Shown here: positions 1-9,198 of the stretch, in pieces
Layout of the letters: each line of letters opens with the position of its first letter
How positions within the stretch are numbered: the first letter of the stretch is position 1
Source of the DNA: Treponema sp.
Lineage (GTDB): Bacteria; Spirochaetota; Spirochaetia; Treponematales; Breznakiellaceae
Reading direction: 5' to 3'
DNA length: 33,809 nucleotides
NCBI GenBank assembly: GCA_031278095.1
Contig: JAITLC010000101.1
Coordinates: 1-33,809, forward strand
The notes under the pieces: model-generated
Seen by the model: the letters and a program-made list of their open reading frames with translations, nothing else
Told to the model about the DNA's origin: nothing
Databases searched by the model: none
Position numbers and translations under genes: made by a program

Positions 1-12
1 AAGAGGTTCCGG

Positions 13-1488
13 ATGATTAAAAAACTAATCTTTATTGCAGTCATGATCCTGGCCTTGGGGGCCCTGGTACTGATTCTCTTCATCCTGAATAAGGTTCCGG
101 CGGCGGATACTGCTGCCCAGGCTCCGGCCGCGGAAAGAAAGTACATCGTTGACTTTGAAAGCGGCGGGGAAGGGGGCAGTCCCCTGGTTTCCGTGCGTGT
201 GGAAAATTCCGGCGGAGGCTATACGGTTCTCGCGAATGTGCAGGGGCCTATAGTGCCCGGGGAGGATTCCGCGCCGAAACCGGTGCTTTTAGGCTGGGAA
301 GAATTTTCTGCGGATACGTATCTTCTCAACCGGGTGCTGAATGTTTCGAGCCGTATTGAAGAGCGGGGCGTCGCTGCCGAAATGCCGGAGAACCTCGGCG
401 CCTTCGGTCTTGATACGCCGGGGGCCGCGGTCCATATCCGCCCTGTCCGGGGTGAGGAAGTTACCATTCTCGTGGGGAATCCCGCGCCGGATCGGATCAA
501 TCGTTATGTGATGAAGCAGGGCGGCACGGTAGTCTATCTGGCTTACGGCTCCGGCATGGATCTCTTTGACAAAAGCCCCCTGGATTTTCTGGATAAGACA
601 ATAAGTCCCGCGGCGGTGCAGAATGAGTATCAGGAAAATCTTTTTGCCGAGGTAGTCCTGGGGGGCAGTGTCCGTCAGGGTGAGGAGCTTAGCGTCCGCC
701 GCTTTAAAGTGGATCCCTCGGAGTCAAAAATGAGAATTCTTCCCAATACCCTGCGGATGCTGAAGCCGATACAGGCGAATCTCAATATGGACAAGGCCTC
801 CAAGGCATTTGCGGGCCTCTTCGGTCTTAGCGCCGCCCGGATCGCGGGCCGCATCGAAAACCCGGACGATCTTGCAGACTGGGGCCTTGATAAGCCCTAT
901 TCAACCGCAGCGGTAACAGGCATTGAGGGCGAGGGGAATTTCTCCCTCCGGGTTTCCGCTCCCACCGCCGAGGGGAACGTGTACATTCAGAGGGAAGGGC
1001 TCAACCTCGTTTTTGAAATGCCGGCTTCCTCGATCACCTGGCTCACGACGACATGGTTTGACATCATGGACAGGATCATGGTGCTTCCCTTTATTGATCA
1101 TGTGGCGGAAGTGGATGTGATAAGCAGGGAGAAAACCGTTAATTTCAGGCTTTCCGGTGAAGGGGATAATCTCAAGGTCATGGCCGGGGAAACCGAAGTG
1201 GACGAAAGTAATTTCCGCAAGTATTACCAGACCCTGCTCCTGGCCATGTACGACGAACTGTCTCCCGAACAGGAGAAACCGAAAACAAAGCCGGTGCTGG
1301 AGATCGTGTACCGCTACAGGGACGGCAGACCCGGTGACCGGGTGACATTCTGGGAGACCAATTCCCGGCGCTGTCTCTCCTGTCTTAACGGCGGACGGCT
1401 TTACTATACCATGTCGGTCTATGTGGATTCGGTTCTCGCGGATCTGGAACGCGTACTAAAGGGCGAAAAAATCGTTTCGTACATTTGA
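13..1488 (+). CDS. DUF4340 domain-containing membrane-anchored protein
   Basis: The 491-residue protein has one N-terminal membrane helix at about residues 4-26 and a long extracytoplasmic part. Two copies of the DUF4340-type signature are visible, an FGLDTP segment near residue 135 and a WGLDKP segment near residue 294, each followed by a beta-rich stretch; this internal duplication is typical of the family. DUF4340 proteins usually sit beside GldF/GldG-like ABC exporter genes (gliding or auxiliary transport), so this is probably the last gene of such an operon beginning left of the window. An AAGAGG ribosome-binding site lies just before the ATG. The following intergenic region holds hairpin repeats that could end the transcript. 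The family is fairly sure; the biochemical role is unknown. Confidence 0.72.
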   Translation: MIKKLIFIAVMILALGALVLILFILNKVPAADTAAQAPAAERKYIVDFESGGEGGSPLVSVRVENSGGGYTVLANVQGPIVPGEDSAPKPVLLGWEEFSADTYLLNRVLNVSSRIEERGVAAEMPENLGAFGLDTPGAAVHIRPVRGEEVTILVGNPAPDRINRYVMKQGGTVVYLAYGSGMDLFDKSPLDFLDKTISPAAVQNEYQENLFAEVVLGGSVRQGEELSVRRFKVDPSESKMRILPNTLRMLKPIQANLNMDKASKAFAGLFGLSAARIAGRIENPDDLADWGLDKPYSTAAVTGIEGEGNFSLRVSAPTAEGNVYIQREGLNLVFEMPASSITWLTTTWFDIMDRIMVLPFIDHVAEVDVISREKTVNFRLSGEGDNLKVMAGETEVDESNFRKYYQTLLLAMYDELSPEQEKPKTKPVLEIVYRYRDGRPGDRVTFWETNSRRCLSCLNGGRLYYTMSVYVDSVLADLERVLKGEKIVSYI

Positions 1489-1523
1489 GGAAGATGTAAC
1501 ATCGAAGTCCCTCGCGATTCTTA

Positions 1524-1639
1524 GGGAAACGCTGATTAAATGACGCCAATCAGCGTTTTCCTGTGTATGTGCTCATTTTATTGCGCACATACCGCATTAA
1601 AGCAGCGCTGATTTATTCTCGATTGAATAAATCAGCGCT
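1524..1639. repeat. Composite hairpin repeat, family A copy 1
   Basis: Three consecutive inverted repeats fill this stretch. Hairpin 1 (1524-1537 with 1548-1561) has 14-bp arms with one mismatch. Hairpin 2 (1565-1572 with 1585-1592) has perfect 8-bp arms. Hairpin 3 (1604-1618 with 1625-1639) has perfect 15-bp arms around a 6-nt loop. The whole block recurs in reverse orientation at 14590-14743, and hairpin 1 alone recurs at 25322-25367. It lies between the DUF4340 gene and the promoter of the sugar operon, so it may also act as a terminator. It is too small to encode a transposase, so a REP/MITE-like element is the likely class. Confidence 0.85.
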
Positions 1640-1662
1640 TCCTTTTACACCCCTTAAAAAAG

Positions 1663-1691
1663 TTGACAAGCCGCAAGAGCTGGTTTATCAT
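1663..1691 (+). promoter_or_regulatory. Sigma-70 promoter of the fucoside/galactoside operon
   Basis: TTGACA (1663-1668) and TATCAT (1686-1691) are separated by exactly 17 bases, a near-consensus housekeeping promoter. Transcription would start near 1698, leaving only about 12 nt before the ATG at 1710. The leader has no good Shine-Dalgarno sequence. Confidence 0.75.
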
Positions 1692-1709
1692 GATTTCACG
1701 AGCTAATTC

Positions 1710-3290
1710 ATGAAGAAATTCAACGGTTTTACGGTTAAAGGGAAGCCTTTCTTTGCCCTTGGCGCCCAGGTGCATAATTCAAGTTCTTACAGCAGGGAAA
1801 TGTTTGATGAGTCCTGTAAATCGGCGCTGGCGTTAAATTGTAATACTTTGGAAGCGCCTGTTTACTGGGAGAAAATCGAACCAAAGGAAGACGCCTTCAA
1901 TTTCTCCATGATTGACTATATGCTGGAACTTTGCAGGGCCAATAACCTGCGTCTGATCGTATTATGGTTCGGCAGTTGGAAAAACGGCGATCTGAGTTAC
2001 ACGCCGGAGTGGGTTAAAAAAGATCCGCGGCGGTTTCGGCGGGTTTTACGGTCAGACGGAATTCCTGTAGCCGATCTATCCGCTCATTACGAAGAAAATA
2101 TGCGGGCCGATGCAAAAGCCTTTGGCGCGGTTATGGCGTATCTTAAGGAAGTTGACGGCAAAGAACAGACGGTTATCGCCGTACAGGTTGAAAATGAGCC
2201 GGGGTACCTCAGGACCGACAGGGACTATTCTCCACAGGCTTTGGATAATCAAAAGGCGGTTGTACCGGAACAACTCCTGAATTTTCTTGAAAGCTGTCAA
2301 TACTCTCCCGCATATATAAACTGGAAAGAAAAGGGCAAGAAGAAAAATTCCGGATGGGCCGATACCTTCGGATTTCACGGGTATGAATACTGTGAAGCCT
2401 GGCATTTGGCAAAATATATAGACTATGTTGCCGGCAGGGGAAAGGCCGCCTGTGACATTCCGATGTATATCAACGTTTGGCTTTCCGGGGGCGCTCCCTG
2501 GAGCGTTCCGGGCATTGAGTATCCCGGAGGCGGCGCTGTTCCAAGAACATTGCATGTTTGGCAGGCGGCTGTTGAAAATATCGATATTATTGCCCCCGAT
2601 ATTTATGATCAGAATTGTTACCGTTTCGAAAAAATATGCGATACCTACGCCGACGGCGGCAACGCCCTGTTCATTCCGGAGTCGCATAATAATGGGACTA
2701 TTGCCTATAACATGTTTTACGCCATAAGCCGCGGGGCGGTGGGCGTTGCATCGTTTGGCGCGGAGAGCGTTTTGGACGGCGACGGGAACCTTTTGGACGG
2801 GAGTCTCCATGTGGCGGAAAGCAATCTGGCGGTTCTGAACGCGATGCCCATGGTGCTAAAATACAAAAATACCGGAAAAATGTACGGGGTTGTCCGGCAC
2901 ACGGATGAACTTTACGCAAATTTTGAATTTGAAGATTTTCTGGGCAGCGTATCGTTTGCAGGAGGCGAATACGGTTTTACCGATTACAGCACCAAACGGG
3001 TAAAAACTACTCCTGCCGGCAGGGTTCCGAGAGGTCTGATATTTGAGGAAGACAGCCGCACCTTTTACCTCGCCGGATTATTCAACCTCAGGCTGGTCCG
3101 CAAAATGAGCCCGGAAGTTACCGTAATAGCCAACGCCGTGCCGACTCCGGATTTTATAGCCATAGAAGAAGGTCATTTTGACAGTGAGGGGATGTTTTTA
3201 GTTGACAGAATTCGGAACGGCGATGAGGTTTTTTTCGGCGGCTTTTGGGTGACTCCTCAATGTGGAATCGTCCGCATAAGGCTGGTTTAG
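1710..3290 (+). CDS. GH35/GH42-like beta-galactosidase with DUF5597-type C-terminus
   Basis: The 526-residue protein has no signal peptide, so it is probably cytoplasmic. It is a clan GH-A TIM-barrel glycosidase. The acid/base glutamate is predicted at E163 in VENEPG and the nucleophile at E324 in FIPESHN. The N-terminal GKPFFALGAQVHNSS segment matches the start of GH35-type barrels, and residues from about 390 look like the DUF5597 beta-sandwich domain attached to bacterial GH35-like enzymes. The expected reaction is release of terminal beta-D-galactose from imported oligosaccharides. It is the first gene behind a strong promoter, and its stop codon directly abuts the ATG of the next gene, so translation is probably coupled. 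Substrate specificity is inferred; a related beta-glycosidase activity is possible. Confidence 0.78.
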   Translation: MKKFNGFTVKGKPFFALGAQVHNSSSYSREMFDESCKSALALNCNTLEAPVYWEKIEPKEDAFNFSMIDYMLELCRANNLRLIVLWFGSWKNGDLSYTPEWVKKDPRRFRRVLRSDGIPVADLSAHYEENMRADAKAFGAVMAYLKEVDGKEQTVIAVQVENEPGYLRTDRDYSPQALDNQKAVVPEQLLNFLESCQYSPAYINWKEKGKKKNSGWADTFGFHGYEYCEAWHLAKYIDYVAGRGKAACDIPMYINVWLSGGAPWSVPGIEYPGGGAVPRTLHVWQAAVENIDIIAPDIYDQNCYRFEKICDTYADGGNALFIPESHNNGTIAYNMFYAISRGAVGVASFGAESVLDGDGNLLDGSLHVAESNLAVLNAMPMVLKYKNTGKMYGVVRHTDELYANFEFEDFLGSVSFAGGEYGFTDYSTKRVKTTPAGRVPRGLIFEEDSRTFYLAGLFNLRLVRKMSPEVTVIANAVPTPDFIAIEEGHFDSEGMFLVDRIRNGDEVFFGGFWVTPQCGIVRIRLV

Positions 3291-4232
3291 ATGATCCGGC
3301 GTAACTCCTTTTTGGGGCTGTTCTGGAAGCAGCGTTATCTTCAAGTTTTTGCCCTGGCGGGAATCGTTTTTCTTGTGATTTTCAGCTATCTCCCCATGTT
3401 CGGCATTCTTATCGCTTTTAAGGAATACAAAATATCGGGCGGCCTCAAGGGGATTCTTTTCAGCCCTTGGGTGGGTCTCAAATACTTCAGGGAATTTTTC
3501 AGTGATTACAACGCCGGTGTTATCATCCGCAACACCGTGGTAATGAGTATTGTAAAGCTCTTTTTTACCTTCCCCCTGCCGATACTTCTCGCCCTGCTCC
3601 TCAACGAGATACATGTTCCCTGGTTCAAGCGGGCCGTCCAGACCGCAAGCTATCTGCCCTATTTTATCTCCTGGGTCATTGTCGCGGGTTTCTGCCAAAT
3701 CTTTCTCCAGGCCAACGGCGTCATCAATTCCCTGCTCATGGCCCTGGGCCTTACGGACGGCAATATCGCCTTTTATGTTACGCCAAAGTACTTTCTCCCC
3801 ATGGTTGTCATTACTTCCATATGGAAAGATATGGGCTGGTGGGCCATCCTTTTTTTGGCCAGCATTACTTCCATCGATCCGACCCTGTATGAAGCGGCCG
3901 CCATTGACGGAGCGGGCAGGCTCAAACGAATCCTGTACATTACGCTGCCGGGTATTCAGTCTACCATTACGGTTGTCCTTATTATTGCCCTGGGGAACCT
4001 CCTGGGCGGCGGGCTTTCAGGCTCGAACTTTGAGCAGTCTTGGCTTATGGGGACCGGGGGTAACGCCGAAGTTTCGGAGATATTGCAGACTTACCTGATG
4101 AAGATCGGTCTTTCAAAGGGACGGTATTCCTACGCCGCCGCTATGGGGCTCATCCAATCCTGTTTTTCGGTGATTCTGGTACTAACGAGCAACCAGGCGG
4201 CCAAACGGGTCTCCGGCGAGGGGCTTTTCTGA
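3291..4232 (+). CDS. Carbohydrate ABC transporter permease, LplB type
   Basis: This is a 313-residue polytopic inner-membrane permease of the CUT1 family, LplB/YtcP-like branch, with about six helices. The cytoplasmic EAA loop that contacts the ATPase is visible near residue 200 as YEAAAIDGAGRLKRI. The N-terminal YLPMFGILIAFKEY segment is typical of the LplB branch. It starts immediately after the GH35-like stop codon, and its TGA overlaps the ATG of the second permease by one base, so the two are translationally coupled. It would form a heterodimer with the next gene product and pass oligosaccharides delivered by the binding protein at 5242. No ATPase is encoded in the operon; a shared MsmX-type ATPase elsewhere is the usual arrangement. 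Confidence 0.9.
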   Translation: MIRRNSFLGLFWKQRYLQVFALAGIVFLVIFSYLPMFGILIAFKEYKISGGLKGILFSPWVGLKYFREFFSDYNAGVIIRNTVVMSIVKLFFTFPLPILLALLLNEIHVPWFKRAVQTASYLPYFISWVIVAGFCQIFLQANGVINSLLMALGLTDGNIAFYVTPKYFLPMVVITSIWKDMGWWAILFLASITSIDPTLYEAAAIDGAGRLKRILYITLPGIQSTITVVLIIALGNLLGGGLSGSNFEQSWLMGTGGNAEVSEILQTYLMKIGLSKGRYSYAAAMGLIQSCFSVILVLTSNQAAKRVSGEGLF

Positions 4233-5131
4233 TGAAGACAGTGAAACGCCGGGTGGGGCGGACCGCCGAAGACCGGGCCGTAGACATTACCGTCCATGTT
4301 CTGGCGCTCATCATTTTTATCGCGTCCTTCTATCCCTTTTATCTTGCCATAATTCTGGCCTTTAACGAGGGTAAAGACGCCACCTTGGGCGGCATCTTCT
4401 TCTGGCCCCGCAAGCCGACATTTGAAAATTTCAAGCGTCTTCTTGAAGATCCCATCTGGGCCAAAGCCTTCATGGTAACCGTCCTTAGGACTATAATCGG
4501 AACCCTCGCCACAACGCTTTTTACCAGTTTTGTCGCCTACGGTCTTTCATACCGCGAACTTGTAGGGCGCAGAGTTTACATGATAATGATCATTGTCTCA
4601 ATGTACTTTTCCGGAGGCCTTATCCCTTATTTCGCGGTTCTCCGATCCCTTCACCTTATCAACAATTTTCTGGTGTTCATTATACCGGGCATGCTGAACC
4701 TTTTCTTCGTTCTGGTGTCTATTTCGTTTTTCCAAAACATACCCAGAGAGTTGGGAGAGTCCGCCCGCATCGACGGCGCGGGAGAAGGTCAAATTTTCAG
4801 CCGTATTATACTGCCGGTGTCCATGCCCCTTCTGGCCACTATCGCCATATTCACCGCCGTAGGGCACTGGAACTCCTGGTTCGATGTGGCGTTTTTTACC
4901 CAGAGCAAAAACCTGCACACTCTGGGATACGAACTCATGGTTATCATCAACCGGTCAAGTTCCAACATGTCGGCGTCATTGGCGGCCGAAGTCATAGGCA
5001 AATCCCAGACCACGAGCATGTCGGTACAGGTGGCGGCCATGCTTGTCGCTACTCTGCCCATCCTTGTGGTCTACCCCTTCTTTCAGCGTTATTTCATCAG
5101 TGGTCTGACCATCGGGGCCGTCAAAGCTTAA
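4232..5131 (+). CDS. Carbohydrate ABC transporter permease, LplC type
   Basis: This 299-residue permease partners LplB. The EAA loop reads ESARIDGAGEGQIF around residue 180, followed by the LPVSMPL helix start. The motif MYFSGGLIPYF is typical of LplC/YtcP proteins, and the C-terminus YFISGLTIGAVKA matches the family ending. The start is fixed by the one-base TGATG overlap with the upstream permease. It is paralogous to the partial permease at 33114-33809, which shares FSGGLIPYF, the IDGA loop and the YPF.QRYF ending, suggesting two related uptake systems in this region. Confidence 0.9.
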   Translation: MKTVKRRVGRTAEDRAVDITVHVLALIIFIASFYPFYLAIILAFNEGKDATLGGIFFWPRKPTFENFKRLLEDPIWAKAFMVTVLRTIIGTLATTLFTSFVAYGLSYRELVGRRVYMIMIIVSMYFSGGLIPYFAVLRSLHLINNFLVFIIPGMLNLFFVLVSISFFQNIPRELGESARIDGAGEGQIFSRIILPVSMPLLATIAIFTAVGHWNSWFDVAFFTQSKNLHTLGYELMVIINRSSSNMSASLAAEVIGKSQTTSMSVQVAAMLVATLPILVVYPFFQRYFISGLTIGAVKA

Positions 5132-5200
5132 CGGAAGCCGGCGGCGTGAAGGGGAACAAACGGAAATCCATAGTTCATGGATGAGGGTGCATTGCGCCCC

Positions 5201-5221
5201 GCAATTCCGTACAGGAATTGC
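5201..5221 (+). promoter_or_regulatory. Intercistronic stem-loop before the binding-protein gene
   Basis: Perfect 8-bp arms (5201-5208 GCAATTCC, 5214-5221 GGAATTGC) surround a 5-nt loop, 10 nt before the AGGAGGG ribosome-binding site. There is no T-run, so a terminator is unlikely. Such structures often stabilise the downstream message so that the binding protein is made in excess over the permeases; that role is inferred. Confidence 0.5.
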
Positions 5222-5241
5222 ATATTTTACAGGAGGGAAAT

Positions 5242-6762
5242 ATGAAAAGATGGTTTTTTCTGTGGGCCGCGTTTTTTATCGCGGCGTCTCTCGTTTTTGC
5301 CGGCGGCGGCAGACAGGCCGGCAGTTCCGGGGCCTCGGGGCCGGTGAAGCTTTCCATTTTCGTCAACATGTCCTGGTATCCGACGAATTCTTTTACGGGG
5401 ATCATCCCCGAGGAGATAACCAGGCAGACCGGCGTTATCCTTGACCCGACGGTGGCGGTTGACGGCCAGCAGTTGGGCGTCATGATCGCTTCGGGGGAGC
5501 TTCCCGATCTGGTGTACACCGACACTCTTCTGGATCAGATGTCCGACGGCGATATCTGTTACAGCTATGAGGAGCTTATCTCCAGATACAACGTGGACTG
5601 GAAACTGTCGGCCCAGCGGCTGGGTATTGCCCGCAGCAAGTCCCAGGACGGAAAGGCTTATTACACCCCCAACAATCTTTCGGAAAACGCCTCGGACTGG
5701 GTGAACTCTTCGGCGGTTCCCATGGCGGCGTCCCTTATCTACCGGACCGACCTGTATAAGGCCGTAGGCAGCCCGCCCCTTAAAAATTTCGATGATCTTT
5801 TCAATCTTTTTACGGCGGTCAAGCAAAAATACCCCAACATGGGAGCCGTTCTCAAGCTGAACCGGGACTGGAACACTGCGGTGTTCAGGGTCAATATGGG
5901 GCTTCCGGGGATTCCCTATGTCGAGCAGTCCAACGGAACCTACATGTGGCCCCAGCATGACGCGCGGTACAAACAGGCCATCGCCTTCCTGAACAAGTGC
6001 TGGCGGGCCGGGTTTATATCTCCCGACGAGTCTTACTTTGTCGTGGGCAGTGAAGCCATCCCCGATGGCGAATGGTTTGCTTTCTCGGGCTGTACCCAGA
6101 ACCACCTGCCGGATCGTCTGGCGGCGCTCCAGAAAATTAACCCCTCGTATACCGTTGCCGAGATGGTTCCCTTTGATACGGCGAACTATCAGGCTTCCAA
6201 CATCGGCTGGTGCGGTACTTTCATCACGAAGAAAAACAAAAACCCCGAAGCGTCTATCAAATTAATGAAATGGATGTTCTCCGATGAAGGCATCGCCGCC
6301 TGCTACATGGGCCGGAAGGGTGTGGATTACACCCAGGAGCCGGGACAGCTTCCCAAATTCAGCGCCGAATGGAACGCCGCCTTGAATGACGGTACCCTTA
6401 TCCAGAAGTACAACAACTGGTGGTATCTGGGCGGAAACCCCATCGTCGAATCGGAGAGCCGCATCGCCACCACGGACCCCGCACTGGTAAAAGACGCCTA
6501 CTCGAAGATCCGGAGCAAGTACAGCAACGCTCCCTGGATTGCCGCCGCGGCGCCTATTGGGAACAGCGACGAAAAGATTATCGCCGACAAACTGACGGAA
6601 CTCTCCAATACCTACGAGCCCAGGCTTATCATGGCGAAAACCGAGGCCGAGTTTGAGACGATCTTTAAAGAGTTCATAGCCAACGCCGATCAGATCGGCG
6701 CCGCCAAACTTGAGACCTTTGTCAACAACAAAATCAAAGAGATAAAGCCCCGGTATCAGTAA
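5242..6762 (+). CDS. Extracellular solute-binding protein of the sugar ABC transporter
   Basis: The ATG at 5242 is chosen because AGGAGGG ends 4 nt upstream; an earlier in-frame TTG at 5218 has no such site. The 506-residue product has a signal peptide (charged MKR start, hydrophobic FLWAAFFIAASLVFA) and probable cleavage after VFA, before GGGRQ. No lipobox cysteine is visible, so unlike many treponemal binding proteins it may be a soluble periplasmic protein. The rest resembles family 1 oligosaccharide-binding proteins that partner LplB/LplC, with AVKQKYP and a late KLMKWMFSDEG segment characteristic of the hinge/C-lobe. It lies between the permeases and the GH95 fucosidase, so a fucosylated or galactosylated oligosaccharide is the likely ligand. 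Confidence 0.85.
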   Translation: MKRWFFLWAAFFIAASLVFAGGGRQAGSSGASGPVKLSIFVNMSWYPTNSFTGIIPEEITRQTGVILDPTVAVDGQQLGVMIASGELPDLVYTDTLLDQMSDGDICYSYEELISRYNVDWKLSAQRLGIARSKSQDGKAYYTPNNLSENASDWVNSSAVPMAASLIYRTDLYKAVGSPPLKNFDDLFNLFTAVKQKYPNMGAVLKLNRDWNTAVFRVNMGLPGIPYVEQSNGTYMWPQHDARYKQAIAFLNKCWRAGFISPDESYFVVGSEAIPDGEWFAFSGCTQNHLPDRLAALQKINPSYTVAEMVPFDTANYQASNIGWCGTFITKKNKNPEASIKLMKWMFSDEGIAACYMGRKGVDYTQEPGQLPKFSAEWNAALNDGTLIQKYNNWWYLGGNPIVESESRIATTDPALVKDAYSKIRSKYSNAPWIAAAAPIGNSDEKIIADKLTELSNTYEPRLIMAKTEAEFETIFKEFIANADQIGAAKLETFVNNKIKEIKPRYQ

Positions 6763-6778
6763 TGTAAAAGGAAGGATT

Positions 6779-9148
6779 ATGGCGTCTTTCAGGCTAAGGT
6801 ATAACAAGGCCGCCGGGATATGGAACAACGCGATACCCCTCGGCAACGGCAGGCTCGGAGCCATGGTTTACGGCTATACGGGCATCGAAAGGATACAGCT
6901 CAATGAGGACAGCCTCTGGTACGGCGGTTTTCTTGACCGCAACAACGGCGCCGCACGGGGTAAGCTTGCCGAAGTCCGCCGTCTTATCCTCGCCGGAAAC
7001 ATGAAAGACGCCGAATCCCTTCTTATCCGGTACTTCACCGGCGCGCCTTACAGCATGCGCCACTATGAACCCCTGGGAGAATTGGATATCGCCCTGAACC
7101 AGCATACGCCTTTCAAGAGCAGTTGGTTCTGCAACAGCGCAGGAGCCGAAAACTACATCTCGGAACTTGACCTCATGACGGGGGTGCACGCGATAGGCCA
7201 CGAACAGGACGGCGTGTCTTACAAAAGAGAGATGTTCATTAGCTATCCGGCCCAGGTTCTGGCGATAAAACTGACATCTTCCGTAAAAGGCGTTGTCAAT
7301 CTGGACATAAAATTTGACCGGGGGGTTATTTCCGATGAAAAGAGTCCCGACGAAAGACGGCCGGGCTACTTTATGCGTAACGGGCCCTGGCCGGGTTTCC
7401 GGGCGGACGAGTGTCGTACCGGAAATGACGGCGTCCACTACATGAAAGGAAATCTGGCGGGGACCGGTTTTTATACGGCCATAAAACTTGAGACCGACGG
7501 GGTACTTGAAAACCCTGTGAGCCAACTTTACGTCAGGGGTGCATCAGAGGTGTATATTTACCTCGCGGCGTCAACAACGAACCGCGATACGGATCCCGAA
7601 AAGCGTGTCCGGAGCCTCCTTGAATCCGCTGCCTCGGAAGGGTACGGTAAACTGAAGAGCGATCATATTGCGGACTTTGAGCCCCGGATGGAGCGTTGCG
7701 TTCTGGAACTGCCCGGCGGTAATGACGCCGGTTTTACCGGTGAAGACATTGAAAAAGCGGGGGCGGACGACTCTTATCCGGGGTTTCCGGCCCTGGCCGC
7801 CCTGTACTTTACCTTCGGACGTTATCTTCTCCTGTCAGGAGGCAGGGAAAATTCCGCGGCCCTGAACCTCCAGGGCATCTGGAACAAGGATTTTATCCCT
7901 TCCTGGGACAGTAAGTATACCATCAATATCAACACCGAGATGAATTATTGGCCCGCCGAGCTCACCGGGCTGGGGGAGACCCACGAATCACTTTTCAGTC
8001 TGATAAAAACCATGACCGAAAAAGGCCGGGACACGGCGCGGATTATGTATGGGTGCCGGGGAAGTATGTGCCACCACAACACGGATTTTTACGGAGACTG
8101 CGCACCCCAGGACGTGTACATGGCCGCTACGGTGTGGCCTACAGGCGGCGCCTGGATGGCGACCCATATATGGGAGCATTACCGTTTTACCTTGGACAAA
8201 GATTTCCTCCGCAAGTGGTACCCCACGTTGAAAGAACACGCTCTTTTTTTTCTGGACTTTCTTTCGGACGATGGAAAAGGCTACCTCGTGACAAACCCTT
8301 CGCTCTCTCCGGAGAACCGCTATATCCGGGCCGACGGCCGGGATACGCCGATCTGCGCCGGCCCCGCTATGGACAACCAGATACTGCGGTATCTTTTTAA
8401 CGCCTGTATTGAAGCGGATCGCATTTTGGATCTGAATGATCCCATGACTGAGGAATTCAGGATCGCCATGGTAAAACTGCCGCCCAACAGGATCGGTTCG
8501 AAAGGCCGGCTTCTCGAATGGCGGGAGGAAGAAAAAGAGATGACCCCCGGTATGGGCCACATCTCCCATCTCTGGGGCGCCTATCCCGGTGACGAGATCA
8601 ATTGGAAGGATACGCCCGATCTGCTGGAGGCGGCGAAGAAGTCCCTTGCCATCAGGGCCGCCCACGGCGCCGCCGGAGGCGGCTGGCCCCTCGCCTGGTT
8701 CATCTGCCAGGCGGCGAGGCAGGGTAATGGAAGGCTCTCGGGCGAATATATTAACCGCATGGTGAGCCGATCGGGTACCCGGAACTTTTTCAACGGTAAC
8801 CGGGTCTTTCAAATAGACGGAAACCTCGGCGCCGCCGCCGGTATCGGCGAGTGCCTTCTCCAGAGCCACACAGGGATAATCGAACTCTTGCCGGCCTTGC
8901 CGCCCTCCTGGAAGGAAGGCCGTGTAAAGGGCCTTCGGGCGCGGGGAGCCTATACGGTGGATATCGAGTGGTACGAAGGTAAATTGAAAAAAGCCGTCAT
9001 CACCGCCGGAGCGGACGGTGTTGTCGCAGTAAGGGGGGAACTCCTGGCGGTAAGCTCGGACGGCCGCGCCGTGGCGGCGGAAACCACAGCCTACGGTTTT
9101 ACTTTCGTCGTGAAAAAAGACAGCCTCTATACCCTGACGCCGGCCTGA
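6779..9148 (+). CDS. GH95 family alpha-L-fucosidase
   Basis: The 789-residue protein matches GH95 over its whole length: an N-terminal beta-sandwich (start WNNAIPLGNGRLGAMV, then NEDSLWYGG near residue 42), an (alpha/alpha)6 barrel, and a short C-terminal beta domain. By analogy with the characterised Bifidobacterium GH95 enzyme, N383 and N385 in ININTEMNYWPAE correspond to the catalytic asparagines, E512 in SPEN is the probable acid, and D680 in QIDGNLG is the late active-site aspartate. GH95 enzymes remove alpha-1,2-linked L-fucose by inversion; some act on L-galactose. There is no signal peptide, so the enzyme should act on imported substrate in the cytoplasm. A good ribosome-binding site (AAGGAAGG) lies in the 16-nt gap after the binding protein gene. 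It is the last gene of the operon. Confidence 0.9.
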   Translation: MASFRLRYNKAAGIWNNAIPLGNGRLGAMVYGYTGIERIQLNEDSLWYGGFLDRNNGAARGKLAEVRRLILAGNMKDAESLLIRYFTGAPYSMRHYEPLGELDIALNQHTPFKSSWFCNSAGAENYISELDLMTGVHAIGHEQDGVSYKREMFISYPAQVLAIKLTSSVKGVVNLDIKFDRGVISDEKSPDERRPGYFMRNGPWPGFRADECRTGNDGVHYMKGNLAGTGFYTAIKLETDGVLENPVSQLYVRGASEVYIYLAASTTNRDTDPEKRVRSLLESAASEGYGKLKSDHIADFEPRMERCVLELPGGNDAGFTGEDIEKAGADDSYPGFPALAALYFTFGRYLLLSGGRENSAALNLQGIWNKDFIPSWDSKYTININTEMNYWPAELTGLGETHESLFSLIKTMTEKGRDTARIMYGCRGSMCHHNTDFYGDCAPQDVYMAATVWPTGGAWMATHIWEHYRFTLDKDFLRKWYPTLKEHALFFLDFLSDDGKGYLVTNPSLSPENRYIRADGRDTPICAGPAMDNQILRYLFNACIEADRILDLNDPMTEEFRIAMVKLPPNRIGSKGRLLEWREEEKEMTPGMGHISHLWGAYPGDEINWKDTPDLLEAAKKSLAIRAAHGAAGGGWPLAWFICQAARQGNGRLSGEYINRMVSRSGTRNFFNGNRVFQIDGNLGAAAGIGECLLQSHTGIIELLPALPPSWKEGRVKGLRARGAYTVDIEWYEGKLKKAVITAGADGVVAVRGELLAVSSDGRAVAAETTAYGFTFVVKKDSLYTLTPA

Positions 9149-9198
9149 AACTCTTTACCGGCGGCGCCTTGAATCCTTCATTTCACGCGATTCCTCAT

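Noticed and set aside
1524-1639. Possible CRISPR array or integron attachment sites in the hairpin-rich gaps
   Set aside because: No regularly spaced direct repeats with unique spacers, no cas genes, no integrase, and no GTTRRRY core sites.
2076-2810. 244-codon open frame on the minus strand
   Set aside because: Antisense to the GH35-like gene, whose catalytic motifs are intact.
5227-6105. 292-codon open frame on the minus strand
   Set aside because: It is fully antisense to the binding-protein gene, has a composition typical of a GC-biased shadow frame, and has no family motif.
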